Shown: positions 10,441 through 22,969 of the stretch, piece by piece
Layout: each line of letters opens with the position of its first letter
How positions within the stretch are numbered: the stretch's first letter is position 1
DNA from: Vicugna pacos
Lineage: Eukaryota; Chordata; Mammalia; Artiodactyla; Camelidae
DNA length: 64,000 nucleotides
Assembly (NCBI RefSeq): GCF_048564905.1
Contig: NC_133005.1
Coordinates: forward strand, 3,351,001 to 3,415,000
Direction of reading: 5' to 3'
Made by a program: the position numbers and the translations under genes
The notes under the pieces: model-generated
The model's input: the letters and a program-made list of their open reading frames with translations, nothing else
Databases searched by the model: none
Told to the model about the DNA's origin: nothing

Positions 10441-12699
10441 TATGGCCATTCTTCACTTCTTTCTCTGCAGTGGGAACAGGCTGCCCTTATCCAGCTCAAT
10501 CCCCACAGCCACCCTGAGATTAATCAGGGCTTTCTTTGTGACCTGGTGTATGATCCTTTTTGAAAAAATTTTCCGTATTTATCAGAAAAGGCTTATTAAA
10601 CACCCTCTATAATCTAGTTCACACTAGGCATACAGCAGTTGTTCACAACTGTTCATTACTGAACTTGAACACCAACTAACTGTTAACTTACCTTTGATAT
10701 TTACTCTAATTCTCTGTCAATATTTTTACTGTTCTATTTGCCAGTCTCCTAATTTACATCCAGCTTTCTCCCCATCCTCCTTCCTGAATAAAATGGACTT
10801 AGGGCAGATGTGTTAACATCTCCCGTTGCAGCTGGAGTTCTGACATTTTTCTGTGAATTTCCTACCTTCCGTGCGCTTGGCATCGTCATGCTGTCGCACA
10901 GCACGTAAATATGTGTGCTGTGACTTCAGTGTGGCTGTGTGGTTAGGTACGAGTACAGTAAACCTCCTTTGCCCCATTAAGTGCGTTTGCTCTGATGTAT
11001 ATTGAACTTCGTATCATGAGCCTTTCATTTTTGTGCTGCATTCATTTAATTATTTTTTGTCTATTTTAAACCTCCCCACAGCTTTTCATTTAGATGAGTC
11101 TTTCTGAAGCAATATTTATATAACTGAATTTTATTTTTAGACCCAGCTGGGGAATTTGTTTCAATTCCTGCCATCTTGTTTTACGATGTGGGGGTTTTCT
11201 CAGTCCTGGCCACTTCCCAGGTCCTAGGCTGTCTGCTTAGACTGACTGTACCTTCTCTCTTCATATGTTCTCCAGTCACGTGAAAAATGTAAGCCTTGTT
11301 TTAACCGGAGTGGCTTATTCAGTTATGATCATGTACTGAGTGGCAGGCCTTGTTCTGGGCAGTGAATGTGTGATAAACATATGAAGCCAAGAAGAATCTG
11401 TGCAGACCTTGTGAAAAGAACCCTTCTGTCTCCTTTGCTTGCTCATTTATTTTAGTTACAATCACTCTTTGTTCAACCGAGTATACAAGAACTTAGGCTT
11501 AACCACTTCGGGGGTCTTCATTTTCCTGCGAGGGCCCCTGGGCACGTGTGAAAACAGAATTTGTGTGCTTTACTTCCGTTTACCTGCTTTATGTCAGCTT
11601 AAATCTCGGGTCCAGCCAGAGACCCTAAGAGGACAGAGGTGGGACCCCTGGGGTAACAGCCTCTTCCACACACGCCACGCAGGGACCCCTGGGGCCAGCA
11701 GCCCTGCATGTCCCTCCTGCGTTACATGTGGAGGCAATTTAGATTACACTGAAGTGGAATGTGGCCATTGATAAATTTACTAAATTTGGAAGGTGACTTT
11801 AAAATAGTATTTGTTGACATGAACTGAAAACATCGTCTCCTTTGAGTCCATTGAGCTGTAACACTTAGGATGGCGCAGTAGAGACCGTGTGTGAGTGAGT
11901 GTGTGTACGTGTGCTGTGCGTGTGTGTACCCCAGATCTCCCGTAAGTCACAGGAGAGTCTTCAGGGCAGGCTGAAGAAGCCCCACGGAGGAGGAGGAAGG
12001 AGGGATCCCATGTGCAGCTCAGGTTTTCCGGGGAGCACCTGAGTGAACAGTGGTGCCCTTTACTGAGGCCGGAGCAGTCTGGGGGAGGCGGGGAGTAAGG
12101 ACTCCTGGCTGTCTTTGGTTTACTTGGAAACTGCCTACCCTGACTCTACCCAGGTACACGGTGGGGTTTAGCATTCTTCCCAGCCCCCTGCTCACCTTCC
12201 ACCCCCAGACCCCCCATCCTTTCTGGTCTTTATGTATGTACCCTAGACTTTAGGACAGAAACTTACATTACTGGATTATTATTTTTATTCTCCATGACTC
12301 ATCTGTTGAGAATTGTATATATGTCTTCAGATTTCAATCCTACTTATAATTATTTCAATTTCACTTTGTTGAAACTCATTTCAGTATCTGTCACTGCCTT
12401 TCATATCATGTCACTGTGAATGTTCATGTTTGCCTTTTCATCTACTAGCAATAAATCTCAAAAGATATCTCAGCTAGGGCACGACGTGAAATAACCTTTT
12501 CAAGGACATGGGGGATATGAGTTTGCTGAGCATCTGTCTGTCTGAGAAGCCTTATCTCTCTACACACAATGTGGTGGCATTCTTGCTTTCTGTGGTGGAT
12601 TATCTGCACAGAGGCCCCTGGCCATTTCTGTCATTCTCCTGTGAGCCTACCGCTCTTCCATCAAGAGGTTGGTCCATCTCCCCTCCCCTTGCAGCCAGA
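10441..12699. other. Intergenic, old repeat remnants
   Basis: Between 10560 and 11160 the sequence vaguely resembles very old L1 ORF2 in antisense. Near 11330-11420 there is L2-like antisense text ('ctgagtggcaggccttgttc'). A short GT-rich stretch lies near 11880-11930. No gene is recognised. Confidence 0.35.
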
Positions 12700-13108
12700 C
12701 TCGCCCTTTGACATGCTCTGAGCCCTAGAACGTGGAGTGATGCTGTGTGGCTTTCCCTTAGGACATTAAAGGACTGGTGGGCCCCAATTCTGCCCTCCTG
12801 AGATCCAAAGCCATGTAACCTTGCAACAGGCTCCTGAGAGATGGGACACCACGAGGAGAGCGTTTGAGACAGGGCTGCAGCTGCTCCTGTGCCCCACCCA
12901 CCCAGCCGAGGCTGCAGACGGGTAAGCTAAGCCATCCTGCACCATCCAGCCCTGAGCTCCTGGATGAATCAGTCATGTGGAGCAGAAGAACCACCAGCTG
13001 AGCCCAGCCAACTCGCACAATGACAGAAAATAAGTCAGCGTTGTGTTTTCATGTCACTAAGTATTAGGGTGACCTGATTCACAGCAACAAATAACTAACC
13101 TCATTTCT
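12700..13108 (+). mobile_element. ERVL-MaLR-like LTR fossil
   Basis: The 3' part has the typical end of MaLR-type LTRs: a 'gtcactaagtattagggtga' segment followed by 'acagcaacaaataactaacc'. The element is ancient, much diverged and broken. Family assignment is by eye; subfamily not assigned. Confidence 0.45.
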
Positions 13109-13423
13109 CCTTAAAACTCTGAAGACACCACTTCATCACTTTCTGGCATTGAATCCTAGTGAGACGTCTAGGTTCAGCTGATTTGTTTTTCCTCATTATC
13201 ATGAGCACTGTTTTTTTCTCTTAGACTTTTCCTTCATCTTTCAAATTTAAGCAATTTTCCAGGATGCGCTGGAATGAGTACTATCTCATTGATTAGTATA
13301 CAACACAGTGAAGTATTCTGATTTCTGTAATTACTTCTTTTGCAGGTTTTTAACAGTTTTCTTTAGTGATATCTCTGGTTATCACTTCTGTTCTAATTGT
13401 TCTGATTTCTTGGACTAGACATG

Positions 13424-14180
13424 AGTCAGCAAACTACAGCTTGTGCCCTGAATCTGACCCACCACCTGCTCTGTAATAAAGTTTTATTGGAACGTAGCCA
13501 CGCCCATTTAGTTATATATTGTCTGCAGCTGCCTTTAAAACCTCAACAGCAAAGAAGCTGCAGCAAAGACCATGCGTATTACGCTTGTCATTTTATTCTG
13601 ATGTTGTGACATCTTGGGGCCTTGCTGACGCTGCCCTTCCCAGGGTTAGCTAATTCCTAGAGAGCAAACGACCCACCCTCTGAGCATGCCCTTCATACGC
13701 CAACCCACCCATCAAAATGCACACCCTAGACTCTGTCAGGCTCTCTCACCTGGGCTCCTCCGCACCTGCCCTAACCTGGCACCCAAGGCCAGGTGCTGGG
13801 CAACCAGGGCTGGTCACTCTGCCCCAGAGCCTGCTGAAATGATTCAAACTAGCCAATCCTAAGCCTGCTCACCCTGCCTCACCCATTCCTTCCTGCAGAA
13901 GCCGCAGTGATGTTGCCTGCCTGAGTTTTGCTGTGGATCCCTGCACCTCCTGGCCGACCCTGCTGCTTCCTTGCAAGGCCCCTGGGGTGTGCTGGGTCCG
14001 CCTCCTCTTGGAAACTCAAGTGACAAACTGTCTTTTGATGGAAGTCCTCTCCTGATCTTTTGGCCCCACCAAGCCTCAATAATAATAATAAAACCTACAT
14101 TTTAACACATCACCTTTCTCACAAGGCCTAAAATATTTCCCGTCTGGCCCTTTATAGAGAAGTTTGCTGAGCTCTGTTCT
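13424..14180. mobile_element. hAT-type DNA transposon, split by an LTR
   Basis: The left half (13424-13580) reads 'gtcagcaaactacagcttgt' with 'aaagttttattggaacgtag'. The right half (about 14118-14180) reads 'gcctaaaatatttcccgtct' with 'ccctttatagagaagtttgc'. These are the two halves of a widespread non-autonomous mammalian DNA element of hAT-Charlie character. The copy is interrupted by the LTR at about 13586-14116. Confidence 0.6.
13586..14116 (+). mobile_element. LTR fossil inside a hAT element
   Basis: About 530 bp of LTR-like sequence separates two halves of one DNA transposon. A polyadenylation-like AATAAAA lies near its 3' end (about 14080) and the body has the pyrimidine-rich make-up of an LTR. 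No internal retroviral genes are present, so it is probably a solo LTR. The exact ends and the target duplication were not resolved. It is younger than the hAT copy it interrupts. Confidence 0.5.
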
Positions 14181-14814
14181 GGGCTACTGAGGGCTCTTAG
14201 ATCCTACCACTCCTGTCCCAGTTACGTGTCTCCCCAACCCCACATTTGTGCTGCTGCTGCTCCAATCTGTCCCTGACGTTAGGCTGAAATGAGGTTTGTC
14301 AAAATCACCACTGCCCTGGATGACGCCAGTTCCGTGGTCGCTGCCCTCTCTTCATTTTGCTCCACACAATGGATCCCTCGCTCGCAATGAAACCCCATCT
14401 CCTCTGGGGTTTCATTTCCTCTGCCAGCAGCAGGCTCTCTGGATCTTCCCCTTCTCCTGGGTCACCAGCCCCCAGCGAGTTCCCCCCCAACCAGTCCTCC
14501 CCCCGCCTCACCCTGGTCTCTGTGCACCTTCGCCTGCTCTGGGTAATCAGTTCCAGCTGTAAACACTTCATCACATGTACCTTCACCATCACTTAAACAC
14601 AATGGCCACAAATTGGTAACCCAGCCTGACCTCACAAGTTCTCCAAGTCTCTGTACTCGGGTCTCTTACACCTTCCACGCTCGGGAGAGGACACCGCTCC
14701 GTGTCTTCATCCCAAAATCAGAGCTCTGATGTGGCTCCCCAACTCTCCCCCAAAGCTCCCTATCTCTGCATTATCCTTAATTCCTTGTTTTTCCTTTCTC
14801 CCCCTTTTCTCTTC
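14181..14814 (+). repeat. L2-like stretch
   Basis: The sequence has the pyrimidine-rich character and phrases of the L2 body ('aatctgtccctgacgttagg', 'aaaatcaccactgccctgga', and near 14720 'gatgtggctccccaactctc'). Much diverged; the limits are approximate. Confidence 0.4.
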
Positions 14815-14975
14815 CAGCTTTATCGAGCTATAATTGACATGCAGCAGTGTGTAAGTTTAAAGTGTGCAACACACTGATCTGACTTACACACGTCATGAAA
14901 TGATGATTACAGTCAGTTTGGTGAACATCCACCATCTTGTACAGATACAAAATTAAACGGTCAAAAATACATGTA
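14815..14975. repeat. L1M 3'-region fragment
   Basis: 'Tttatcgagctataattgac' and 'gtttaaagtgtgcaacacac' match the common old L1 3' region. Short and diverged. Confidence 0.55.
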
Positions 14976-14999
14976 TTTTCCTTGTGATGAGAACCCTTA

Positions 15000-17900
15000 G
15001 GATCTTCTCTTGAAGACTTTCATACACGACACCGAGCGGTGTTCATTACATGCATCGAGGTGCACGTGACACCCTAGCGCGTATTTATGACCGGAAGCCG
15101 TCCCTCGGCTGCCGGCCCCCAGCTCCCCTGCCCCACCCGCCGCCTCGGTAACCCCGTGACCTCTATTTCTGCGCGATGTATAACTGACCTGCAACACCCT
15201 GCTGGCTCCTGGCCCGCGACATCGTGAGTCAGTATTTCTGCACGTTTCAGAACGACGCCCTCCGCAATCAGCCCGCTTCCCGTCCATCACCAGCCCAAGG
15301 CGTTGCTTTTCCTCTTCCTTCAGCTCCGACTCCGGACACATCAGCGATACCCGCCTGCTCTCCCCAGAGAACGTAACCCGCACCCCTCCCTCGCCGCCTC
15401 CACTGCCACCAGCCTCGGCCAAGCCAGCATCCCTTCCCAGCCCCAGCGGCCTTCTGCCGGGGGACTTGCCCGGCCCCTGCCGGCCGCTGGTGTTCCTGCG
15501 CACGGCGGGCGGGAGCATGAACCGGAGCCAGCAGGGCCGCGGGGGCGCACCGCCCCCTGCTCACCCCTCAGGCTTCTCATCACTCCGCAAACCCGGAGCC
15601 GTCCTCCAGCTCACAGAGTTCCCACCCTCCGGCCTGTGCCCCTCTTCACCCACCTCCTGCCGCTCCCCCGCCCCCGCCCCCGCCCCAACCTGACTGCCTT
15701 CCCTTTGCTGGGGAGGTTCTCTCTGTGGTCCTCTGCACATCTGCACCTCGGGCGCAGAGCACGCCTCTGAAGACCTTAGACACCTGAAGATGTTTTTATG
15801 TTTTACATCCTCACGGTTCAATGACAGCTTGGCTGGTTATAATGTTCCAGGTTCAGAGTCACATTTGCTCAAAAATCGAATTCCACAGTCCCTCGAGCCC
15901 AGCGCTGCTGCTGAGAAGCCTGCGGTCAGTTCCACTCTTGCTCCGTCACAGCCGTTCTGCTGTGGTCACATGGAAGCTTCACAAGAATAGCTTCGTCTTG
16001 AGTGTGCCTAAATCCCACTGTGATGGGGGCGGACAACCTTCTTCATCTCCAGCCAGGCGCCCTCTGTGCCCTTTCCCGTCCACAGATTTTCATCTTTTTT
16101 AATTCCAGGGAAGTTAAGGTCATGACTTCAGGTCTCTCCTCGCCCCGTTCCGGATCTGCGTGTTGACTTCCGTCCTCCGCGTCTTTAATTCCCCCACCTC
16201 CCAGCTCCAGTCTCCCCGCTGCCTCCCCGGAGAGGTCCTGGGTCTCTCTCCCTTTTCGCTGGTTCTTGGTCTCCATCCTGTCTTTGTTCCACCTGTCATT
16301 TTCTGTATGAAAATATTCTCTTTTGCACATACCATTTCCCCTTGTTTCTCTTTGTGTGATGTCTGATTCTTGTGTCCTATGGACCTTCATGTTTTTATTT
16401 TTTGTCTTGTGCTCATTTGAAAATTTCGGTGCAGCCGTTCCAGTAATTCTGCTTCACGTGGTGGACACTGTTAGCTTGGCTGCTGCTTTTTGGCAGTGGT
16501 ACTGCTCAGACATCGGCTCTCTCGGCCTGGGAGCTCACGATACTCTGGGGGTATTGACCCTTCTGACTGGTGTGTTTTGGGGGAGGGTCCAAGCTTGGCT
16601 CCAGACTCTGCTGCTCGTCGTGAATTCAAAGATCTGTGGACTCCTTTTCTGTTGCTGCAAATCAAATCCCTGCACGGGCAGCGGCTTAAAACAGCACACC
16701 CGCCTCGTCTCACGGTTTCCGTGGGTCAAGAGTCTGGGTCCAGCTTAGCTGGGTTTTCCGTCCTCACAAGGCTCCAGTCCAGGTGTTGGCGGGGGCTGCG
16801 GCCTCCGCTGAGACCTCTGACCTGTCATCTGGGTTCTCTAAGCTGGTGTGGTTGTTGGCAGAATTCACTTCCTTGCAGCTGCGTGGCCGAGGCTCTCGGC
16901 TCCCTGGAAATGAATTATGACCAACCAAACGAGAACAAGCAGGGGCCATTTATTCGGAGCTTGTCAGAGCAAAGGAGCCGGCCAGCATGATGTGCATCTG
17001 GCAGAGGCTCAGAGGCCCCCCTCGGAGCCTTTAAAAACCACCAATGCCTGGGCCCCAGCCCCAGGGACTCGGATGTAATTGGCCAGAAGTGTGGTCAGGA
17101 TTTTCCCAAGCTCCCTCGGTGATGCCAGCAGGCAGCCGAGAGTGAGAATCAGGGATCCGACATCCAAGGAGCTCACAGGGAAGGGGCGCTTTCCTCTGCT
17201 CTTGTTAAAGAAAGGGCAGGTGCCCAGTTTAAGTGTCAGTCACACTAAGCGTGGCCAGGACACTGTGTGTGTTGTTCTGAAAGTTGAAATCATCAAGACT
17301 ATTAACTCAAGGATGGATCAGGTTCCCTGCTTTAGGACAGTCACTGACATTACCCTTTGCTACCGCATTTAGCATGCGCTTTGATTTTATAAGTAGTATT
17401 AAGAGGACTTTCCCCACCTCCTCCGTCTGGTAAGCCGGCCTGAGTTTGCGAAGCAGCGCTGTGAGGTCACTGCAGCCGGGGTGGCTGCGGGGCACAGCAG
17501 GAGAAGCCTCCAGGGCAGCTCGGCTCGGCTGGAAGGAGAGAGAGGAACGGCCATGCCAGGCCAGAGGTGTGGGGCTGGGACAGAATTTTCCTCCATCATC
17601 ATCATCAAATACAGGCTTACTTTTACAGGTGCATTCTGCTCAGTTACCATGTCAGTTCATAGACTTTGTTTATAGGCTGAATCTAAAGACTGAACACCAG
17701 TAAACCACGTCCACGTCATGATAACCGGCACTCACTCTCCTGCCTCCTAACGAGCTGGCTTTAACTCCAGTAGGACTCCAACGTCCCTACTCCTGTGACA
17801 CTTAAAGGGAAATGTTTCCAGCATCAGGGTCAAATGAATTCTCTGCCTGGCTGCAATTCCTCAAAGTCATGATCATGCTGTACCCCAGCTCACTTCACGT

Positions 17901-19473
17901 CTGAATCTTTATTTTCTTAAACGGTCCCTCCCCTCCAGAGGTTTCTAATTGCCTTGCCTGCCTGCCTGCCTGCCTCCCTCCCCTCCTCCTTTTTTTTTTA
18001 AATTTTTAACTTTTTTCTGTTGTCAACAGAGGACGTTTACCATCAGATCTTCAAAAATACCCAGCCTTTCAATTCCACGAACTGCTGCAGGAAATCCACT
18101 TTCTCTTTGAAAACACACTTCCAGAGACATCTGCATTTCTGCTCCAGTCTGAATCTCTGATTTTCCAGATCTGCAGGGAACTACAGTCCCCAGGCTGGTT
18201 GGCGTTCTGGCTTTTTTTTGTGGGGGGTACTTCTGGGGTCGATCCCCCTTTTTTTCTAGACCTCAATTCTTTTGTTTTCACCCTCATTTAATCTCAGGAA
18301 CAGCTCCAGAAGGCTGACTGCAGGGTTTCACGTGTCTGAAAACAGATTTATTTTGCCCTCGTGCTTGATTGATACTTTGACTAACAGTGACCTTTTAGGT
18401 TCAAAACACGTTCCCTCGTAATTTGAAGGCATTTCTCCGTGGTGCTTCACCGGTGTTGTCTGAGAGAGGTCTCACCCACGCTGGGCTGAGTCTCTGTCTC
18501 CTCACAAGTGAGCTGATTTCCTTTTCTTCTGGGAAGTTTTCTCAGTCTTCCAAGTTGTAAAATCCATGGGGCTGCGTCTGGGACTGGAACTCCCCTTCGT
18601 TGCTTGGTTTTATCCATCAGTCTCCTCTTGTCTGCTTTTATCTTCAACACATTTATCAAGACTCACATTTCTGGTGAATTCCCTGTTGTTCTCATTGTTA
18701 GTGTGGATTTAACCCCTATCGTATTCCTTTGTTTTCATCTTAAGGGGACTTGGGGAGGGGAGGGAGGTAAGAGCATGTGACAGTCTGCCATTTGGACATT
18801 AAAGGAAAGGGGCCCCAAAGACAGAAGGACTTGGAGAGCCCTGACTTACACCTCGGAGACGCTGTGGCTTCACAGTGCTCACTGGTGCCCCACGAGGTAA
18901 CGCCAGGTGACTGTGTGCACAGCTCCGGAGCCACGACATGGCTTTTCTAGTGAAGGGGACTGACTGGAAATACTCCAGTGTCTTCTGGGCTATTTTCTTA
19001 AGGCCCATGTGTAGTCAGAGCATCAAGTAAAGGGTAGAAATAGTAAGGGCAACTTATTATTACATGAACTCTGCGTGCCCAGTGCTCACGAAATACACCT
19101 GATGCTGGTCGGTGGACCAGTCTCACAATTCTTACGGTCCAGTGCACCTGGCCGCCGGCACAAGATGCATCCTGAACTTGCAGGTGATGTTATTTGTCTG
19201 AGTGTGAAAGAATGAAAAATCAGCCTACAATGGTTTTGACCAGGCGCTGTGTCCATTTAAACTGCCTGAAGGAAAGGTGCCGACACCCCGTTCCCGGGCG
19301 ATTCTGGGCTACAATCGGGAGGAATGAAGGCTCCCTGCGCTGCAGGATGAAGATCTGGGAGGAGGAGGAACCCTGCAGCTCCTCCCAGCAGAGCAGGAAG
19401 ATGCCGGAGGCCTCCGTCACTTCACGCGATGTGGGGTCAGAAGAATTATCTCTGAAGGATGGAGGCACATGGA
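15000..19473. other. Intergenic, no gene recognised
   Basis: A modest CpG-rich patch lies at 15340-15720 without a supporting exon. From about 16640 to 16905 there is an old repeat ('ggcttaaaacagcacacccg', 'ggttgttggcagaattcact') whose class I cannot fix. A CCTG/CCTC-type low-complexity stretch lies at 17957-17990. No coding exon is supported. Confidence 0.35.
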
Positions 19474-19477
19474 CCTA

Positions 19478-19992
19478 ATGTGAAGGAAAAGCCCAGCTGG
19501 GCTAACAAGCTAAGTCACAAATCTAAGTGCAACAAGTGTCGGATTACTGATCTGAGTTCTGCTGGGCTAACTCATAAATCTGAAGTTTAGTGTCAGTCTA
19601 TTGGGCTAACGAGCTCAGTCACAAATCTAAGTGTGATAAGTGTCGGTTTACTGATATAAGTTCTGCCGGGCTAACTTGTAAATCTAAAGTTTAGTGTCAG
19701 TTTACTGGGCTAACAAGCTAACTCGTAAATCCAAGCTCAACAAGTGTCAGTAACGTGATCTGTTCCAAATTGATAAGCTCCAGTGTACTGATTCCTTGCT
19801 TTTTGTTGTTTGAACCTTATTGGCTAATAGCCCCATACTTGTAATTAACCCTATAAAACCTCATGTGCACGTCTTGGAGGTGCTCAGAGCTTCGGAGCAG
19901 AAGCCCCTCTGAGCCCGCCGGCGTAATACATCTGAGTACTCCAACCCTCCGAGTGGTGCTTGTTTCTTGGCTGGCCTGTCATTTCCGTAACA
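19478..19992 (+). mobile_element. Solo LTR, ERV1-like, 4-bp duplication
   Basis: The element begins TGTGAAGG and ends GTAACA and is flanked on both sides by CTAA (19474-19477 and 19993-19996), a 4-bp target duplication typical of gammaretrovirus-like ERVs. U3 carries a 104-bp tandem repeat (about 2.4 copies). An inverted CCAAT motif lies near 19819 and a TATAAAA at 19852-19858. No internal retroviral sequence is present, so it is a solo LTR. The matching duplication and regular structure suggest a moderately young insertion. Confidence 0.85.
19499..19750 (+). repeat. 104-bp tandem repeat in LTR U3
   Basis: GGGCTAAC starts at 19499, 19564, 19603, 19668 and 19707. Spacings alternate 65 and 39, giving a compound 104-bp period. 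The duplicated segments repeat phrases such as 'cacaaatctaagtg' and 'aagtttagtgtcagt'. Tandem U3 repeats often act as enhancers in ERVs; activity here is not shown. Confidence 0.9.
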
Positions 19993-19996
19993 CTAA

Positions 19997-21065
19997 GACG
20001 GTTTCCATGGAATTACCATCCCTCCCCAGGTAGCAGCAGGGACCTGCCTGGGCCAGGGAAGGGAAGCAGGGAAAAAGAGGGCATCCCAGCAGACCCCAGA
20101 GTGCAGCTGGGATGCTAACCCCAGGCGGGGCGCCTCCCAGGACACACCTGCAAGGCTGTGGGCGGGGGCAGTGCTGCGGGCGACGGAGGTCTCATGCGTC
20201 CCTTCCTCCACTGTCTCCTGGGAAGGTGGGTGTGGCTTGCTTGTGTTCTGGGGAATCAGTCCTGTGGCTTCTTCTTTTGCTGGTTTCCAAAAACATGGCT
20301 CGTGCTGCAAGCGACTGCTGAGGACGATGTTGCCCTGAAGCTAGAAGTCCCCATGGGCGGACACTGGGTGCACACTCCACACCCGCACGCTCTGTGTCCC
20401 CGCTGGCCTTCGGGATGCCCAGAGGCGGGGACTGTGCCCCTCCCACACATCTCAAGGAGATCTGCTATTGTCCCACCCTGGCTCCAGCCCCAGCCTCCAC
20501 TTCTTTCGAAGGCTCCTGGCTTGTCCCTTGTCCCTGTCGGAGCTGGTGTTTCAGAGGGGAGCCCTCCCCCACCTTTCCGCCTGCCCTCTGGGCCCTCAGC
20601 CGACCCGCAGGATGGGAGCAGGAGTTTCGGAAGTCTCGGTCCGACTCATACACCCCATCCCCATGAGACTGGGCCCCCCGTGCCTCCAGCCTAAGTCTCA
20701 GCCCACAGACCCATGGCCAACCCCCAGCTCCACAGGTTTGCAGCAGGACCTGGTCCGATCTTGGGGGCTTGCAGGGCGCTGTGTGTCTGTCGGTGCTGCT
20801 CAGGGGCCTGTGGCCCTGGCATCTCCAGGTGCTCCCTGCAACGAATCCCCCACAGAAACAGTGTTTCAAAGGCGGCAAACTTGGAGAGGCCTGCTGGTCC
20901 TGTTTGCAAGAACTGGCCCCACCTGGAAAGGGACACTGAGGGGTTGAACAGTGTTGTGCAATTTTCCCACATTCACCAGTAGTTACAACTCTTCCTTGTA
21001 AATCACAGGTAAGGTCCAATCAGACATGGAGTGTGGACGAACTCGGCCCTGTGTCGCACAGCTGT
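19997..21065. other. Intergenic, no gene recognised
   Basis: GC-rich ordinary sequence with several open frames in overlapping registers but no family resemblance and no splice support. Confidence 0.4.
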
Positions 21066-21069
21066 CTGA

Positions 21070-21535
21070 CTCAGCACAGGACTGGCTTCCAGGAGCTGCT
21101 AACAAATCACCACTAATGTGGTGGCTTAAAACAGCAGGTATAGATTCTCTCACAGTTCTGGAGGCCAGAAGTCCAAAATCAGTCAGGGCTGGTTCCTTCT
21201 TGGGGGCCCAGGGGAGAATCCGTCCCCTGCCTCTCCTTAGTCTCTTGGTGGTTGCTGGCAATCCTTGGCGTTCCTTGGCTTCTGGCAGAATGACCCCAAC
21301 CTCCACCTCTGTGGTCACGTGGCATCTTTTTGTGTGTCTGTGTCCAAATCTCCCTCTTCTGATAAGGACACCAGTCACCGGATTAGGGCTCACCCAACTC
21401 CAGTGTGATCTCATCTTTACTTGACGGTATCTGCAAAGGCTATTTCCAAGTAGGGTCACAGTTACAGATTTCAGGAGCTAGGACTTGAATATATTTTGGT
21501 TTTCGTGGGTGGGAGGTATCATTCAAAACATAACA
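21070..21535 (-). mobile_element. MLT1-like (ERVL-MaLR) LTR fossil
   Basis: Read on the minus strand, it shows the MLT1-type 3' end ('ggcctccagaactgtgagag' then a 'tgttttaagccaccac' segment) and 'ggtgactggtgtccttatca' upstream. It is an ancient solo LTR fragment, diverged and broken. Confidence 0.7.
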
Positions 21536-21854
21536 ATTATCAAAGTAAAGTTAAAAGATATTTAAAGTAGTAAAATGTGACGAATCTTGTTATTTTTTGA
21601 ACATTAGTGTTGTGAAAGTTCCCTAGCTTTAGCAATAGCCCCAACTTTTTCCAACACAGAAAGACTGGTTTATAAATACTTAGAATACTGAAAAGTGGAA
21701 AAAATACATACTCTCACCTCTGTTAAACTCCTAATTAATGCGTGCAAATACAGAGGGAGTGATGAACACAAGAAGTCCTCGACAATGAACGGCAAAGCAA
21801 ATATAGAGAAACTGTGTTCCTCCAAGTGTGAAGAAAAGCAATGCGCGGCAGAGG

Positions 21855-22476
21855 AAGGAATGGTTCCAAACTCATTCTGTGAGGCCAGCACCACCCCGAT
21901 ACCAAAAGCAAAGATGCTAGTCACCACTAAAGACAATTACAGGCCAATATCGCTCATGAACATGGATGCAAAAATCCTCAACGATGTATTAGCAAGCCGA
22001 ATTCAACAGGTGCAGTAAAAGCGCCGCGCAGCACGACCAAGTGGGATTTACCCCAGGGGCGCAAGGGGTTTTCAGTATGTGCAAATCAATCAGTGTGAGA
22101 CACCACAGTAACTAACTGAAGAAAAGCATACGATCATCTCAACAGATACAGGAAAAGCTTTTGACAAAATTGAGAACTCATTCATTTATGAAAAAACTCT
22201 CCAGAAAGTGGGCAAGAGGGAACATACCTCAGCATAATAAAGACCATAGATGACAAACCCACAGCTAACATCATGCTCAACGGTGAAAAGCTGAAAGCAT
22301 TTCCTCTAAGATTAGGAACAAGACAAGGATGCCCCTGGATATATATCTGAAAAAAACAAAAACACTAATTCAAAAAGCTACACGCACCCCAATGTTCATA
22401 GCAGCATTATTTACAATAGCCAAGGTATGGAGCAACTTAAGTGTTTATCAACAGGTGAGTGGATATAGAAGATGTG

Positions 22477-22525
<49 letters not shown>

Positions 22526-22965
22526 GGAATACTACTCAGCCATAAAAAAGAATGAAAATTTGCCATTTGCAACGGCATGGATGGAACTGGAGGGTATTAC
22601 ACAAAGTGAAAGAAGTCACAGAGAAAGACAAATACTGTGTGATATCACTTATGTGTGGAATCTAAAAATTAAAAAAATCTAGTGGCTATAACAAAAAAGA
22701 AACAGACTCCCAGGTATAACTTGTGTTTACCAGTGTGGGGAGGTGTGGGGCAAGACAGGGGTAGGGGAGTAAAAGGTGCAAACTACCATGTATAAAATAG
22801 ATAAGCTACAAGGACATATTGTAACAGAAGGAATATGGCCAATATTTTATAGTAACTATACATGGAGTATAACCTTTAAAAACTGTGAATCACTAAGTAG
22901 TACACCTGTAAGCTTATATAATGTTGTACATCAACTATACCTCAATAAAACATAATATACAAACC
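21855..22965 (+). mobile_element. L1 fragment with internal deletion
   Basis: The left part (to about 22335) matches ORF2 reverse-transcriptase sequence (peptide [16 protein letters not shown] in one frame). At about 22335 it jumps straight to the L1 3' region ('atgttcatagcagcattatt', 'gtggaatactactcagccat'). It ends in an 'ctcaataaaacat' tail near 22955. ORF2 is interrupted and a large middle-to-late part is missing. Confidence 0.8.
22481..22523. repeat. (CA)n microsatellite inside L1
   Basis: A run of about 21 CA units lies inside the L1 3' region. It probably expanded after insertion. Confidence 0.97.
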
Positions 22966-22969
22966 ATAA

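Noticed and set aside
9893-10612. 239-codon plus-strand frame
   Set aside because: It lies antisense across the GC-rich L1 5' UTR and runs past its end. No protein family is recognised.
20465-21019. 184-codon minus-strand and 178- and 159-codon plus-strand frames over the same place
   Set aside because: Mutually overlapping, no splice or family support, GC-rich DNA.
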